Below are positions 24,556-35,734 of a stretch of 64,000 nucleotides of DNA, piece by piece (position 1 is the first letter of the stretch; each line of letters starts with the position of its first letter). The position numbers and the translations under genes were made by a program. The notes beneath the pieces were generated by a model, which had not been told where the DNA came from, did no database searches, and worked only from the letters and a program-made list of their open reading frames with translations. Source of the stretch: Alopecurus myosuroides (lineage: Eukaryota > Streptophyta > Magnoliopsida > Poales > Poaceae); NCBI GenBank assembly GCA_028641055.1, contig CM054062.1:239602528-239666527 (forward strand). Direction: 5' to 3'.

Positions 24556-25025
24556 ATAGCGGACCCGGGCAGGATCCGAGACTTCGTGGATGGGCTCCGT
24601 CTTTTCGTTTCCGGCCTCTTAGGCCTATTTGGATCTTGCCTGTACTCAGACATGTTGAATGCTTCCGCTGTGATGTAATGATGAATTGTTGGGACATGTG
24701 TCCTCTGGATGATTGTATTTGCTATCTCTGCTCTAATGAGAGCTAGTTGCAACTTATTTTCATCTTTTGTGTCGTAGAGATCTGTTGTGATATCACTTGT
24801 TCCAACGCCGTTGACGTACCATGTGTGTATGTTTTGAAGTACGTCAAAGGAAGTATCTGGATTTCTACGGGATGGTTTGTGCAGACGATGAATAGTAAGA
24901 GAATGGTTGTCACACGTTTACGTGTTGGCCTGCTCATATTGAGATGCGGGTGCCGGTATGCCCCGTAAGCCATTTATCTACTGTTTAACGGACTGTGAGT
25001 ATCCCCTAGAAGTCCGGGTGCGACA

Positions 25026-25030
25026 TCGCT
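25026..25030. repeat. Target-site duplication TCGCT (right)
   Basis: TCGCT directly follows the LTR end GCGACA at 25025. Confidence 0.9.
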
Positions 25031-25105
25031 TCTGTGAAGTCTAGTTGGCTTGTGACGTACTATATCTTCTATTGACCATTAGTTGATATAAGCATACACC
25101 TCTCT
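25031..25105 (+). other. Short piece of element A between two solo LTRs
   Basis: This is about 80 bp of host interior (including the 5-bp target site) trapped between the two solo LTRs. No feature is seen in it. Confidence 0.75.
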
Positions 25106-25110
25106 AAAAA
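25106..25110. repeat. Target-site duplication AAAAA (left)
   Basis: AAAAA precedes TGTAGCG at 25111 and is repeated at 29384-29388. Because it is a homopolymer it is weaker proof than the other duplications, but both LTR ends are clear. Confidence 0.75.
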
Positions 25111-25398
25111 TGTAGCGTTCCCACATTTAAATAATGTAAGAACATATGTGTTAGTGTGCTAGTCCCTGGATCATTTGCTAGCACCACAGTACAAAATGAA
25201 ATATCATGCAAATGCATCAAAATCTATTACATCGCATGATCCAGTCTTTCAAAATAGTATTACAACTTGCATAGTCTTAGAAGACTAGCAGAGAACAAAG
25301 AAATACAACGGAAAACATAGTACAACATTGAGCCCATCTTCTTCATGTGCCACAGGCAAAACATGTTGGCGATAGTCTCGAGATCCTAAACGAAATCC

Positions 25399-25418
25399 TC
25401 ACTCGTCTTCAGAAACAT
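25399..25418 (-). other. Short acidic exon-like segment in solo LTR
   Basis: On the minus strand ATATTGCAG is followed by split codon G|AT and then V-S-E-D-E and TGA (25401-25399). It has the same phase and a D-V-S-E-D core like 24491-24555. Confidence 0.3.
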
Positions 25419-28192
25419 CTGCAATATGGAATATGCAGCCACAAGGGAGTCAATACAATTTAATGTATTGGCAAGTAACACTATGGTGGATATAAATGGC
25501 AAGACTAATACTACATGCTTATTTGGCTGAGTGGAGTTTTGGCTAAGTTTGCATAAAGCCAGTTTTCTCCTATCTTTTATCATAAAACAATTTCATCTAT
25601 AACAGGTATCACTGATAGAAACCAGTGAACCTTAACTAAATTAAGGAGTACCTCTGATAGAAATCAGGATAAACTCCTACCCCTATTCACCCATCAAAAT
25701 TTTATTATGAAGTTGGCATGATGAGATTCTTCCGTCATTCCTTGTCCAGCTGCTCAAATTGTCCATGACCGGGGACACGGCTAAGATCTTAGTTTGTTGA
25801 CTCTGCAGAGTTTGTGCACTTTCACCTTTAGACTCAGATCAGCTCAAACATCCTATACACCCTGAGTGCATTAAGGAAAGGAGAAGATTGAGACAAGATC
25901 TTTCAGAAGAAATTCCACCACCGTCAGGCTTGACCTGTTCCAACCTATACCCCCTACATCTGCTTGTCAAGCGCTGGTGAGTTCATTCAACTTAGTTGAT
26001 CAAGACAGAGCCCATATGACTAAAGGCTGCACGGGAAGCTACTAAACTTAGAGGGACATGGTAATCTCTTTGTTCCTGGGTGGCCATCCTCAAGTGACAA
26101 CCTCAAGTGAAATAACCCTTAGACAAGGGCCCTGAGGAAACATTCAACATAAACCAGTCTTACCACTTCCACCCAGGTGATTCATTAAACTTAGTAGTTT
26201 TATCCTTAACATCTAAATAAAACATTTGAAGAGCATATCAATTCTACTAAGTTCAATGTCTTCTATACTAGTAGGATAAAAGGATGGCTACACACTACTT
26301 GGTATATTAGCATAGCATATCACTTAGATAAATTTCCTACCATGCATACTACTCAAAACTCTAGTAATGCATAATGAAAATAATAGGTAGTTGATGGTGT
26401 GTTACTTGCCTTGTTGAAGTTGGTGAAGATATCACACTCTCTTCACAAAAGATCGTTGCTCTCCGTATAATCTATTCATTCAAAACATAATAACAAAATA
26501 AATAAACATGTCATCAAACAAACATACAAGTGAAGAAATCATACAAAGCAACAATCATGGCAAAAGGGGTTTAACCAAGTTGGCTAGGACAAGGTCAAGA
26601 TTTTGAGTTGGAAGATTCATTCTCTCTTGGTTCAAAACTTGTTAAGGAAGTTCCAAGGGTTTACTTGAGATGGACTAGGTTGATTTTGTAGTGATCAAAC
26701 TTTATTCAAAACATATTTATCTAAGAAGTTCCAAGAGTTCACCAAGGTGATCTAACTATCTCAACTATTGTAACACATAACAATGTGTAACACTTAGTTG
26801 TTTTTATCAAGACTTTTGAGTGATCTAAGTTTAGTATTTCCATTTTGGTTAAGGTGGGTCTAGGTTCAACTAACTTCCTATCCATATAGATAACAAGACA
26901 AAGTATTGGGATTTTCCATTTGGGCCAAGGGTTGGAGAGAAACAACTTTCTAAATCTTCAACTTGTATGGATTGCTCCAAGTCTTCACATGCTTGTCCTC
27001 TTGAAGATCATCTTCATGATTCTATTGTAGTCTTGTTCCTTGGATGGATTCTTCTCTTGGTATTGATAAATTCTTCATGGCTTTCACTAATTCGTTTGGT
27101 TATGGGATGGGCACAAATACCACTAAGTCAAATAGAAGAGTAAGAAAATAAGAAGAAAGATAGAAAGAGAGAGGGAGATGTTTTCTTCTGGATTTCTTCA
27201 CACTTGTACTTCCTTGAGTTGCTTCTAGTTGTGGAGTCTTTTATTCAAAATTTCTTCATTGATCTTCTTGTATCTCTTCATGTTGCCACCAAGTTGAGGA
27301 TGGAGTTCCCTCTTGTGGTTGAGTCTTGTCTTCCATTTTGCTAACTTGATGGACTCTTGAAGCAAGAATAGAAGAATGGAGAAGTAGATGGGAAACTATG
27401 GTACTAGTGTTTGAGGTTCACCAGTTGGTCTTATATGTGATTGACACATACTAAGGACTTGGCTTGGCTCCAACTAGACATAACAACAAAGGTAACAAGG
27501 ATATAAACAAAATCTAAGACATAATAACTAGATGGACTACTATGATGGATATTTGGCTAAAATACATGGTCATGGTCCAGGAGTGTCCAAAATGGTTGGG
27601 AAAATATGTCTCTGGTTCAAGGTTACCAAATGGAGCAAAATTTCAAAAGGAACTATATTGAAAATATTTATAGAATTAAATCTATGTCAAAAATACTCAC
27701 TTAGACAACTTAATTCTAAATTCAATTCTAATTTGATGAACAATTATTTTGGGACATAGGGTATGAAAGTAAATATTCTAAGGTTTCCAAATATATTTTA
27801 TTTGCAATTTTTGGATTTGTAGAATTTGAATTATGCCAAAATTCATCAAACAAGCATATTTGAATTTGAACTAATTTCAAATGGTGAAATTTAAATTTTG
27901 CCAATGCCAAAAGTTTCTAAATGTTCTGCTGATTTCAAAAAGTCTAAGTTTACTAAATTTGGGCTTGTGGTTGAAACGTTATGATGATTTCAATATGCAG
28001 GGGCTTTTCTGCAAAATTGACAGATTAATTCTATTCGGAAAAAAAGTCGATAAGGCTAGGCTACGTGGCAGCGCTTGATTGGCCAGGTTTGTTGACGCGG
28101 CAGCAGACTGGACGCGCTGACGAGGCAGAAACGCGGCGTGACATGATTGGACAGCACCGGTTCTCCTCTGCACACAAAAAAAATTCGTTCAC

Positions 28193-28277
28193 CCACATAG
28201 GAGGTGCGTACAGGGAAGGGGAAGAGAGGGGAACGAAAAAGGAGCGGAGGAGACCTTCGAGGTGGCCGGAGACGCAC
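28193..28277 (-). other. Exon-like frame with phase-1 donor in solo LTR
   Basis: On the minus strand the open frame (GTG at 28277, no ATG) reads through TATGTGG|GTGAAC. The last exon base is 28193 and it is the first base of a codon. The block around it (ACCTCCTA before the donor) resembles the donor region at 59208 of the Tekay LTR, which suggests common ancestry. Confidence 0.25.
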
Positions 28278-28488
28278 GATTACGACGGCAGGGCTGCAGA
28301 TCTCCGACGAGCAATTTCTTCAGCCCTCGGGCACGAAACGAGGGGGGAGAGGAGGGGAAACAAAGAGGGGACGCAGGGCTATAACAGGGAGGAAACGGCA
28401 CTGTGATTAATCACCTTAATCTCGCGAACTCAAAGGAATTCATTCAATGCAGAAACGGTAGAGAGAGAGAAATGCCAGGGTTGATGAC

Positions 28489-28500
28489 GATGACGTCATC
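28489..28500. promoter_or_regulatory. TGACGTCA palindrome in LTR
   Basis: GATGACGTCATC is a perfect 12-bp palindrome with the CRE-type bZIP core TGACGTCA. It lies about 90 bp upstream, in LTR sense, of the GC-rich block where transcription would start. Confidence 0.5.
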
Positions 28501-29383
28501 ATTTTTTTCCTTTTTTTCCTGTTTTTAATATCTCTTGATTTAATAATCTAAATGACCTCAAATTAATTTCTAAAATTTGTAATATTAATATTTTTCTGTT
28601 TGGAACATTTTTATAAACTTTTCAACACATTTCACTTTTTATATTTTTGAAAATATAAATAATTCACTAATAATGCTTAATGTACATTTTAAATTAGAAA
28701 AATAATAAAATGAGGTTTTGATTAGATAAAATTTCAGAGACAGTAAACATGTCAAATACCATTTTTCAAAACCAATCCAAAGTGTTTTCATCCTTTTATA
28801 ATTTTAAAATATGATGAAAACATGAATAGTCACTTAATATAAATTTTTCATTATTTATTTGAATTGGGGTTTAATAAAAATAATGGGGTTTTCTCAAATG
28901 AAGATGTTTTTTCCCAATTAAAAACATTATTCTTCCAAGGTACTTTATTTGTTTTCGTAACTCAATTATATATATAACACCTTATTGTTTTGTTGATTGA
29001 CATAACACTTGGAAAACAAATAACCAACTTTTATCCATTTGAGGTTAATAATAATAGTGACATAATTTCTTGGAGACAAGGATAAACATTAGAGATAGTA
29101 ACTCTATGGTTTTTAATTATCATAATCATTTTCAAAATGGTAGTTGAGTTGAAAACAATGTTTTGATAAAGATGTTTGCTAAGAAAATATTTTAATTTGA
29201 ATGGGCTTCTAGGGTTTAAGGAATAGAGGCATAATGGATTCTTAATTCCAAATTAATTGACATATGTGTTGTTTCCTTTTGTTTCTTGCATCTCATTTGG
29301 TTTTTGATGACTTCCATAACATGAAAACAAAAAGTTTCAATCTTTAGTGATTTTTGGACTTTCCAAAAATGAGGGATGTTACA

Positions 29384-29388
29384 AAAAA
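29384..29388. repeat. Target-site duplication AAAAA (right)
   Basis: AAAAA directly follows the LTR end TGTTACA at 29383. Confidence 0.75.
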
Positions 29389-29979
29389 CTGTTTTCAAGA
29401 CCTCTGTTTAATAAAATAAAAAGCTCTAGCACATGAGTTAATCCCTGCTTACCTCTGCGAAGGGCCTTTCTTTTACTTTTATGTTGAGTCTCCATCTTCT
29501 AACTTTATGCACAATTAAGAGAGCGTAGTTGCTATTCGGAGTTTAATGCGCACGAGTCCCAAAGATTATTATTGATTGATTCATGATGTGTTATTACTTG
29601 CTCTCAAATTATTTGTTCTAGTCATCCACTTGAACTTTGAAGATGTTCTGCCAGTTACGTTTTCCCCCACTCTTAAGGATAAGTGAAATATCACTTTGCT
29701 ATGTTTTCTTTATGCTCGAAACAAACATATAAGTTTCAAGTGCATTATTATTCATGATCTTTTATTTTTGTTACTTTTCATGATACAAAGTGATTGCTAC
29801 GCTTCATTGTTAGAATTATATCTACCATGGATGTGTTGAGAGTACTATGATCTTAGCTTTACATATGGTTTTACAATTTTGATGATCAAGTTTATGTTGG
29901 TAGCATGTCACCTCAGAAATTATTTGTTTTTATCGTTTTACCTACTCGAGGAGGAGTAGGTACTAAGCTTGGGGATGCT
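29389..29979 (+). other. 3' interior and polypurine tract of element A
   Basis: This is non-coding AT-rich interior ending in AAGCTTGGGGATGC, a purine-rich tract like that of the inner Athila element (40137-40150). The 3' LTR starts directly after. No gene is seen. Confidence 0.75.
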
Positions 29980-30579
29980 TGATACGTCTCAAACGTATCT
30001 ATAATTTCTGATGTTCCATGTTGTTTTCATGCCATATGCTACATGTTTCCTATACACTTTATGTCATTTTTATGGATTTTCTCGGACTAACCTATTGACA
30101 AGATGCCATAGAGCCAGTTCTTGTTTTCTGCTATTTTTTGTTTCAGAAAAGTTGTTTTGGAAATATTCTTGGAATTGGACGAAACAAAATCGCAGGGTCT
30201 TAAAAATCTGTCATGTACACGGAGTCCGGAGGAGACCCGGAGGGGGCCCTCAGGGGCCCCACACCATAGGGCGGCACGCCCCCCTTGGGTGTGCCACCAG
30301 GTGGTGTGGCCCCGCTGGCCACCCACCGACGTTGCCCTCTCGCCTATTTAAGCTTCTCCACGTGTTAACCCTAAATACCCGAGCCTTTTTCCACCAAAAG
30401 TTCCGTAACCGCCGTCATCGTCAGCCCTAGTTCGGGAGGGTTCTGAAGCTCTCCCCGACACCATGCCGGGAGGGGGAATCATCACCGGAGGGCTCTTCAT
30501 CACCATGCCTGCCTCCGGAGTGATTAAAGCGTGAGTAGTTCATCCTTGGACTACAGGTCCATAGCAGTAGCTAGATGGT
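29980..30579 (+). mobile_element. 5' part of the 3' LTR of element A
   Basis: It starts TGATACGTCTCAAACGTATC, a start I recall as extremely common in Triticeae DNA. It includes a GC-rich promoter-like stretch (30220-30330) and a leader with CGCCTATTTAAGC near 30341. It is cut at 30579 by the Tat element; the remainder should lie beyond the right LTR of Tat, outside the window. Confidence 0.8.
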
Positions 30580-31058
30580 TGTTGACATGGGGATGACTCC
30601 TGGACCTGTCGGATGAGCCTACCCAGTCCAAGGCCCAAGGCGAGGCGTTTTCCTGATGTTCAGAAAGCCCAGCATAGGCCCACCCGCAAGACTTGCGGGT
30701 CAAGAAGGAAAACTCCTACAGACCTAGAACTAGGGTTTGTAACCCCCCCGGACACGGTTCGAGACCTAGCCACCTATAAAAAGCTAGGAGAACCACCAAG
30801 GGGGATCCAATCTACTTCTCACCACCATAGCCATAAGCTCGAGATCAATCTCTCGGCTTGCGCACCCACCGTTGTAATTGATCTACTGATAATACAGATC
30901 TCAAGAGCAGGAGTAAGGGTTTTTACCTCTACGAGGGCCCCGAACCTGGGTAAAATCGTGTGCTCTGTTAGCCGACGATTGTCGCCAACGCCTATTCGTT
31001 CTCTTAGTCGAAACCCTACCGGATCATCCCAGGGACTTGTTGATATGAGTAATCGACA
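30580..31058 (+). mobile_element. 5' LTR of the Tat element (479 bp)
   Basis: It runs from TGTTGACATGG to ATCGACA, two bases before the primer site. It has a clear TATA box near 30774. The left edge could be three bases further right (TGACATGG), since no second LTR is available for comparison. Confidence 0.75.
30774..30783 (+). promoter_or_regulatory. TATA box of the Tat LTR
   Basis: CTATAAAAAG lies in the middle of the LTR, where U3 should end. Transcription would start about 30 bases downstream. Confidence 0.6.
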
Positions 31059-31060
31059 AT

Positions 31061-31078
31061 TGGCGCCGTCGGTGGGAA
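31061..31078 (+). promoter_or_regulatory. Primer binding site of the Tat element
   Basis: TGGCGCCGTCGGTGGGAA lies two bases after the LTR end. The sequence differs from the Athila primer site (TGGCGCCGTTGCC) after the first nine bases, so a different tRNA is probably used. Confidence 0.8.
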
Positions 31079-33631
31079 CGGCAGGCGCTGGATCCACGAC
31101 ATCTTCTGCCTCATCTTCGCCAAACTTCAGCTGGAGCCCTAGATCATCGACTCCAACAGAGCCGACCTGCTTCGGGTCGCTTATCTACGCGCCCCACTCG
31201 CCGAAATCACGTCCGGTGTTCATCGAACTCGAGAAGAGCGTCAGCCTGACGTTTGGCAGCTTCCACTTCCGCGCCAGCAAGGCGAGAATCCTGCACTTCC
31301 CTGGCCTGATCGGACTCGACGAATCGGACTCCGAGTCCGTCTCGAGCCCGGAAGCTCTCGAGTCGCCGAGTAATGGCGTTGGTCGCGACCTAGCGCCCAA
31401 CAGCGGCTCCATCCGCCGCAGCACGCGCGATTTCCGCACCATCGCGACTGAGGATCCCTCCAGATTCGGTGAAAGCCATCGACCCACGCCTAGGACTCAC
31501 GAGCCATATCTGGCCTAAGTCTGCATGGCAGGATCAACGGAACAACCCGAAGAAACGGAGGCAAGCCGAAAGGAGCGAGAGCGCATCAAATTCTCGCGAG
31601 TCGCTTGGCTCAAAGCAAAAGCGGCAGTACAATCTGGCCAGCCGATAGAAGATGGAGCTTCTCGAGAAGATCTGGCCGCGTATCACTACCACCTGGTGCG
31701 AACAGGTCGACTGATTTCAGAAGCCCGCAAGGATCTGGACATACGGAAGGAAGCGGCGTAAGCTTCAAGCACGCATCACGCAACTCTCTCAAGGACCCAA
31801 CCGACTGGTAGCCAACTCCCGAAGAAGAAATACGTCTCGAAGACTGCTCGCCTGGACCATGAGTCCCTCAGCGGGATCAGGAAGTCCCTCGAGACATCCC
31901 TCATGCACGTCGATGAGGAGGGCAACCCCCGCCGCGGCCCTCCTGGCAGCCGCCACATACTTACAGGAAAACCAGCCGCCCGAAAACGACCCTGCACGGA
32001 ACAACATCGACAAGTTCAGAGAGGGCTAGGCATGGCAGCCGCAAGAATCGCCGCCTAGAACCGTAGGCACGCGAGAACTCCAGAGGCTGACAAAACTCCT
32101 CGGGTGGACAAAACACCTCGCAGACGCGAGAGTACGTCACCAAAAAGAGGAGACAAGGGGTCACCTCACCGCTCCATAGGAAAAGAAGCTAGGCGCCGTG
32201 GCGACAGCCCACACAGCGATGACGACAGTCCGCGAAACCGCGACAGCAGTCCGCGGAACCGCTCGCGACATCGCAGCAGGGAGCCACGGCTAGAGGATGA
32301 TCGCGATCGGACTCAATATGACGCGCGCGGACACATCACCCAGAACAAGGTCGACAGGGCTCGAGATCGCAGGAACCTCCTCTGACGAGGAAGCCTGCGG
32401 CGCGATATGCTTCAGTCGCAGTATCCGCGAGGCGCCAATGCCCAAAAGATTCAAGCTCTCAACGGAGGTCCCAAAGTACGATGGCTCGATAGAACCCAAG
32501 TCGTGGCTCTCAGAATATCTTACCGCGGTGAAGTGTCAGCGCGGGAACAAGACACCAGCCATGCAGTACCTAAACCTGCACCTCGTAGGCGTTGCTTGTA
32601 GTTGGCTCGAAGGAAGACCGCGCGCGTGTTACAGATCCTGGGACGATCTCACCCACGACTTTGAGAAGAACTTCCAAGCGACGTACAAACGACCAGCAAC
32701 TATCGAAGAGCTGCGAGCATGCAGGCAGAAAAGCGGAGAGTCCACTCGCGAGTATATCCAGAGATGGACCACACTCAAGAACACTGCGGGAAATATGTCG
32801 GAAGAAGTCACGGTCGAGGCTTTCATCAAAGGCGCTCGGCGCGCCGCCTTCCGATAAGAACTGGGACGATCTGCACCCAAGACGATCGGAGAATTAATGG
32901 CGATTGCGGATAGATAGGCTAATGGCGAGGAGTCCTTGCACAACGAAAAAACTTCCTCACCCGCGCCTGAAGAGGACCGCAACGGAGATCGTCGGAGAAG
33001 GAAGAGAAAACACTACGACCAGGATGACCAATCGGAACTGGTGGCGGCGGAGTTCACGAGAAATCGTGACAGCGGATCCCGTGGGAATCGTGACAGGAAA
33101 CCAAAGCCAGGCGACAAAACTCCCGAGGAAGACCTTGATGGATACTTCTTGCTACATCTATTTACAGATAAGCGCACGGGCAAAACCAAGGCCACTCACC
33201 TCCTCAAGGACTGCCGAAAGTTCCAATACATCCACGAGGCATACACGAAGAAGCACAGGGCCGCTGTTAACCAGGGATACCCGCAATTGCCAGGAGGATA
33301 CCATCCACCACCCCTTTCTCCACCCACAGTACACCAGAACGCAACGCTGGCCACGCTACAAGCGCCACCCGCCGCAAACCAAGGAGTTCACGGATACTCG
33401 AACCCACAAGGGCTCCTCGGAATGATACAGAAGGTTTGCCCGTCCCGCAGAGTGCAGAAGACGAACACATGCCAAGTCAGCATGGCAGTACATGCCCCAC
33501 CATCCAAAACTGAGTACCTGAACATGTCAGAGCAGTCAATAACTTTCTCCAGAGAGGACCACCCTCCATGAGTGTACCGACCACGGAACGCCGCGCTCGT
33601 CATCCAGGCAAAAAAAGGCAACTACGACTTG
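31079..33631 (+). pseudogene. Tat gag, broken by stops and frameshifts
   Basis: Pieces in order: a Ser/Pro-rich N-terminal region (to the TAA at 31516), a segment from ATG 31525 to about 31761, an Arg/Asp/Ser-rich linker (32104-32380), then the gag core from about 32437 (PKYDGSIEPKSWLSEYL, SWLEGRP, FEKNFQATYKRP, LRACRQKSGESTREYIQRW). The core is followed by a basic stretch (RRRRKRKH) and an HLLKDCRKFQ motif. In-frame stops at 32855 (TAA), 32914-32916 (TAG) and 33569 (TGA), and shifts near 31761, 32380 and 33630, separate the pieces. The gag core is structural, normally packaging the RNA. As it stands no full gag can be made. Confidence 0.7.
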
Positions 33632-34203
33632 CTCGAGTGTTCATGGACGGTGGCAGCGGAATCAACATCATATACGCGGACACACTCCACAGGATGAACA
33701 AGAACCTGGACGGACTCGCAGAATCGGAAACATCCTTCCACGGGATAGTACCAGGGAAAGCCGTCCGACCACTCGGAACAATCAACCTGGAAGTGATACT
33801 AGGAGACCTGAAGAATTACAGGAGAGAGTTTCTCGACTTTGAGGTGGTCGACTGGCCATCGCAGTACCACGCCATTCTCGGCCGAACAGCGTTCGCGAGA
33901 TTCATGGCAGTACCCCACTATGCCTACCTGAAGCTCAAACTTCCAGTAGAATACGACACGATCACCATAAATGGCGACTTCCAGAAGTCAGACAAATGCG
34001 ACAGTGAGTTCAACGAAATCGCGAAATCTTTCGGGATGCAAGAGGAGCTGGCAAAAACCACGAATCACTCCGTGATGCCGCTCACCAAAAAGAACGCCCC
34101 AGAACTCGAGTTCAGCCCAAACAGCGACACTCGAAAACATCAAGTGCACCCGACAGAATCCACGAAGACGGCGATGGTGTCCACCACCCTAACACCCGCA
34201 TAG
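33632..34203 (+). pseudogene. Tat aspartic protease region
   Basis: The frame carries the active-site motif VFMDGGSGINIIYAD with the catalytic Asp at 33646-33648, and the later hydrophobic-Gly signature HAILGRTAFARF. The protease would cut the polyprotein. It is read in another frame than gag, because of a one-base shift near 33630. It continues as a linker to a TAG at 34201-34203, after which the same frame stays open into RT. Confidence 0.7.
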
Positions 34204-35529
34204 GAAAGCGCGCTCGGCGAACTCCTCCGTGAGTACTGGGAGATTTTTGCCTGGCAGCCCTCAGATATGCCAGGAATACCTAGGGAGTTCACCAAGCACT
34301 CACTTGAAGTGTTTAAAGACGCAAAACCAGTCAAACACACCACCCGATGTTTTTCCGAGACAAAACAGAGAGCACTCGGAGAAGAGGTGAACAAATTCTT
34401 AGCCGCCAAGTTCATGAGGGAAATTAACATTTTCACCTGGTTAGCAAACCCGGTGTTAGTCCCGAAGAAAAATACTGACATCCTTCGTGTGTTCATCGAC
34501 TACACGTCGTTGAACAAACACTGCCCCAAGGATAACTTTCCATTACCACGAATCGACCAGATCGTGGAATCTACATCAGGCTGTCGACGCCTCTCCTTCC
34601 TAGACGCCTACTCGGGCTATAATCAAATCAGGATGAAGCAAGAGGACACGGAGAAGACAACATTCATCACACCACATGGTGTATACTGCTACACGACAAT
34701 GCCCTTCGGGATAAAAAACGCAGGCGCAACATATTAGCGCTGCATGCAAAAATGCCTCGCCAAACTCATTGGAAAGAACGTACAAGTTTACCTTGATGAC
34801 ATTTTCATCAAGACTCGAGTCGAGGACACACTCCTCGAGGATATCAGGGAGACATTCGACACCCTCAACACATACAGAATCAAACTCAACCCGACAAAGT
34901 GCGTCTTCAGAGTCCCCGCGGAACAACTCCTCGGCTATCTGGTCTCCTCCCGAGGAATTGAGGCCAACCCGGAGAAAATACAGGCGATCTTGGCGATGAA
35001 AGAATTGACAAATCTTCGCGGCGTGCAGCAGCTTGCAGGGCGACTGGCCGCTCTAAGCAGGTTCAGCGCAAGGTTAGGAGAGCAAGCGCTCCCTTTCCAT
35101 AAGTTTCTGAAGAAAACAGATAAGTTCGAGTGGACGCCAGAAGCAAAAAAGGCGTTCATGGACCTGAAAAAAGTGTTGCAGAGCAGGCGCATACTGGCAA
35201 CGCCGCAGGAAAGGGAACCCCTCTACCTTTACCTAGCCGCAACAAATCAAGTCATCAGCACGGTGATTGTCGTCGAGCGGCCAGAGGACGGAAAGGCATA
35301 CGGCGTTCAGAGACCAATATACTACATCAGCGAGGTGCTTTCGCCGTGCAAACAACGATACCCCCACTACCAGAAACTCGCGTATGGAGTGGTCCTTACA
35401 GCCCGCAAACTCAAACACTACTTCCAGGAGCATACCGTCACAGTGCTAAACGACGCATCACTCGGTACTATCATGAACAATCCCATGGCATCCGGAAGAA
35501 TCGTAAAATGGAGCATCGAGCTAGGCGCC
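34204..35529 (+). pseudogene. Tat reverse transcriptase and RNase H
   Basis: One frame holds RT blocks LRVFIDYTSLNKHCPKDNFPLP, LSFLDAYSGYNQI and TTMPFGIKNAGATY, then a TAG at 34735-34737, then QVYLDDIFIKT with the catalytic Asp pair at 34795-34800. It continues through LNPTKCVF, GYLVSSRGIEANPEK and the first RNase H (LYLYLAATNQVIS, PIYYISEVLSPCKQRYP). It stops at TAG 35530. Apart from the stops the motifs are well kept, so inactivation is mostly by point changes. Position in the element and motif set fit Gypsy pol order (RT before integrase). Confidence 0.8.
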
Positions 35530-35734
35530 TAGGAGATAATATACACAGGACGTAACGCTGTAAAATCCCAGGTGGTCGTGGAATTCCTGAGCGAGTGGAC
35601 GAAGCTGCAAACCCTAGGACCCCCAGAGTACACGAGCAACTGGATCATGTACATCGACGGGTCAAAAAGAAACGAGGGAGCCGGAGCCGTAGTAATCCTC
35701 ATATCGCCAAGGGGCGACAAGCTCCAGTACATAC
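35530..35734 (+). pseudogene. Tat second RNase H, N-terminal half
   Basis: After the TAG the frame continues with WIMYIDGSKRNEGAGAVV, the first catalytic Asp motif of the archaeal-type RNase H found in Tat elements. It is cut at KLQYI by the Copia insertion. The remainder resumes at 53060. Confidence 0.75.
35730..35734. repeat. Target-site duplication CATAC (left)
   Basis: CATAC precedes the LTR start TGAAGGG at 35735 and is repeated at 53055-53059. Confidence 0.9.

Larger units (their letters stand above)
20599..25025 (+). mobile_element. Solo Tekay-like LTR (4427 bp), plus orientation
   Basis: It starts TGTAACATCCCAAG and ends GGGTGCGACA, flanked by TCGCT on both sides with no interior, so it is a solo LTR left by LTR-LTR recombination. 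Layout: an AT-rich U3 (to about 21240), a GC-rich block with a CTACAAAAC TATA-like box near 21440 and a CCCTAGGGTTCC-type leader (21240-22150), a long AT-rich part (22200-23200), then mixed sequence with two acidic exon-like segments (23232, 24491). A donor-like CTG|GTGAGC lies at 21748, but the frame that would be in phase 1 there has stops. Confidence 0.88.
25111..29383 (-). mobile_element. Solo Tekay-like LTR (4273 bp), minus orientation
   Basis: On the minus strand it starts TGTAACATCCCTC at 29383 and ends GGGAACGCTACA at 25111, flanked by AAAAA, with no interior. It has an AT-rich U3 of about 900 bp, a GC-rich block (28060-28400) and a long AT-rich remainder. It holds a TGACGTCA palindrome at the edge of the GC block, an exon-like frame with a phase-1 donor (28193), and a short acidic segment after a CAG (25399-25418). 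Confidence 0.85.
2272..30579 (+). mobile_element. Element A: non-autonomous Athila-type Gypsy retrotransposon, host of nested insertions
   Basis: Plus-strand order: the end of the 5' LTR (to 2551), primer site (2562), short broken gag (from 2750), non-coding interior, purine-rich tract AAGCTTGGGGATGC, then a 3' LTR starting TGATACGTCTC at 29980. Removing the three insertions (5440-19363, 20599-25025, 25111-29383, each with its target duplication) leaves about 4.8 kb of interior including a 1.25-kb duplication. No reverse transcriptase or integrase is present. It resembles Sabrina-like Triticeae families from memory; the family name is unverified. The 5' LTR lacks its left part, and the 3' LTR is interrupted at 30579 by the Tat element. 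Confidence 0.8.

Noticed and set aside
30613..31518. 301-codon plus-strand ORF
   Set aside because: It crosses the Tat LTR end and primer site. Only the part after 31079 can belong to gag, so it is not an independent gene.
33568..33571. ATGA overlap of gag stop and a protease ATG, as in termination-reinitiation
   Set aside because: The gag frame continues coding-like past the stop to about 33630, where a one-base shift leads into the protease. The overlap is a coincidence of a mutated codon.
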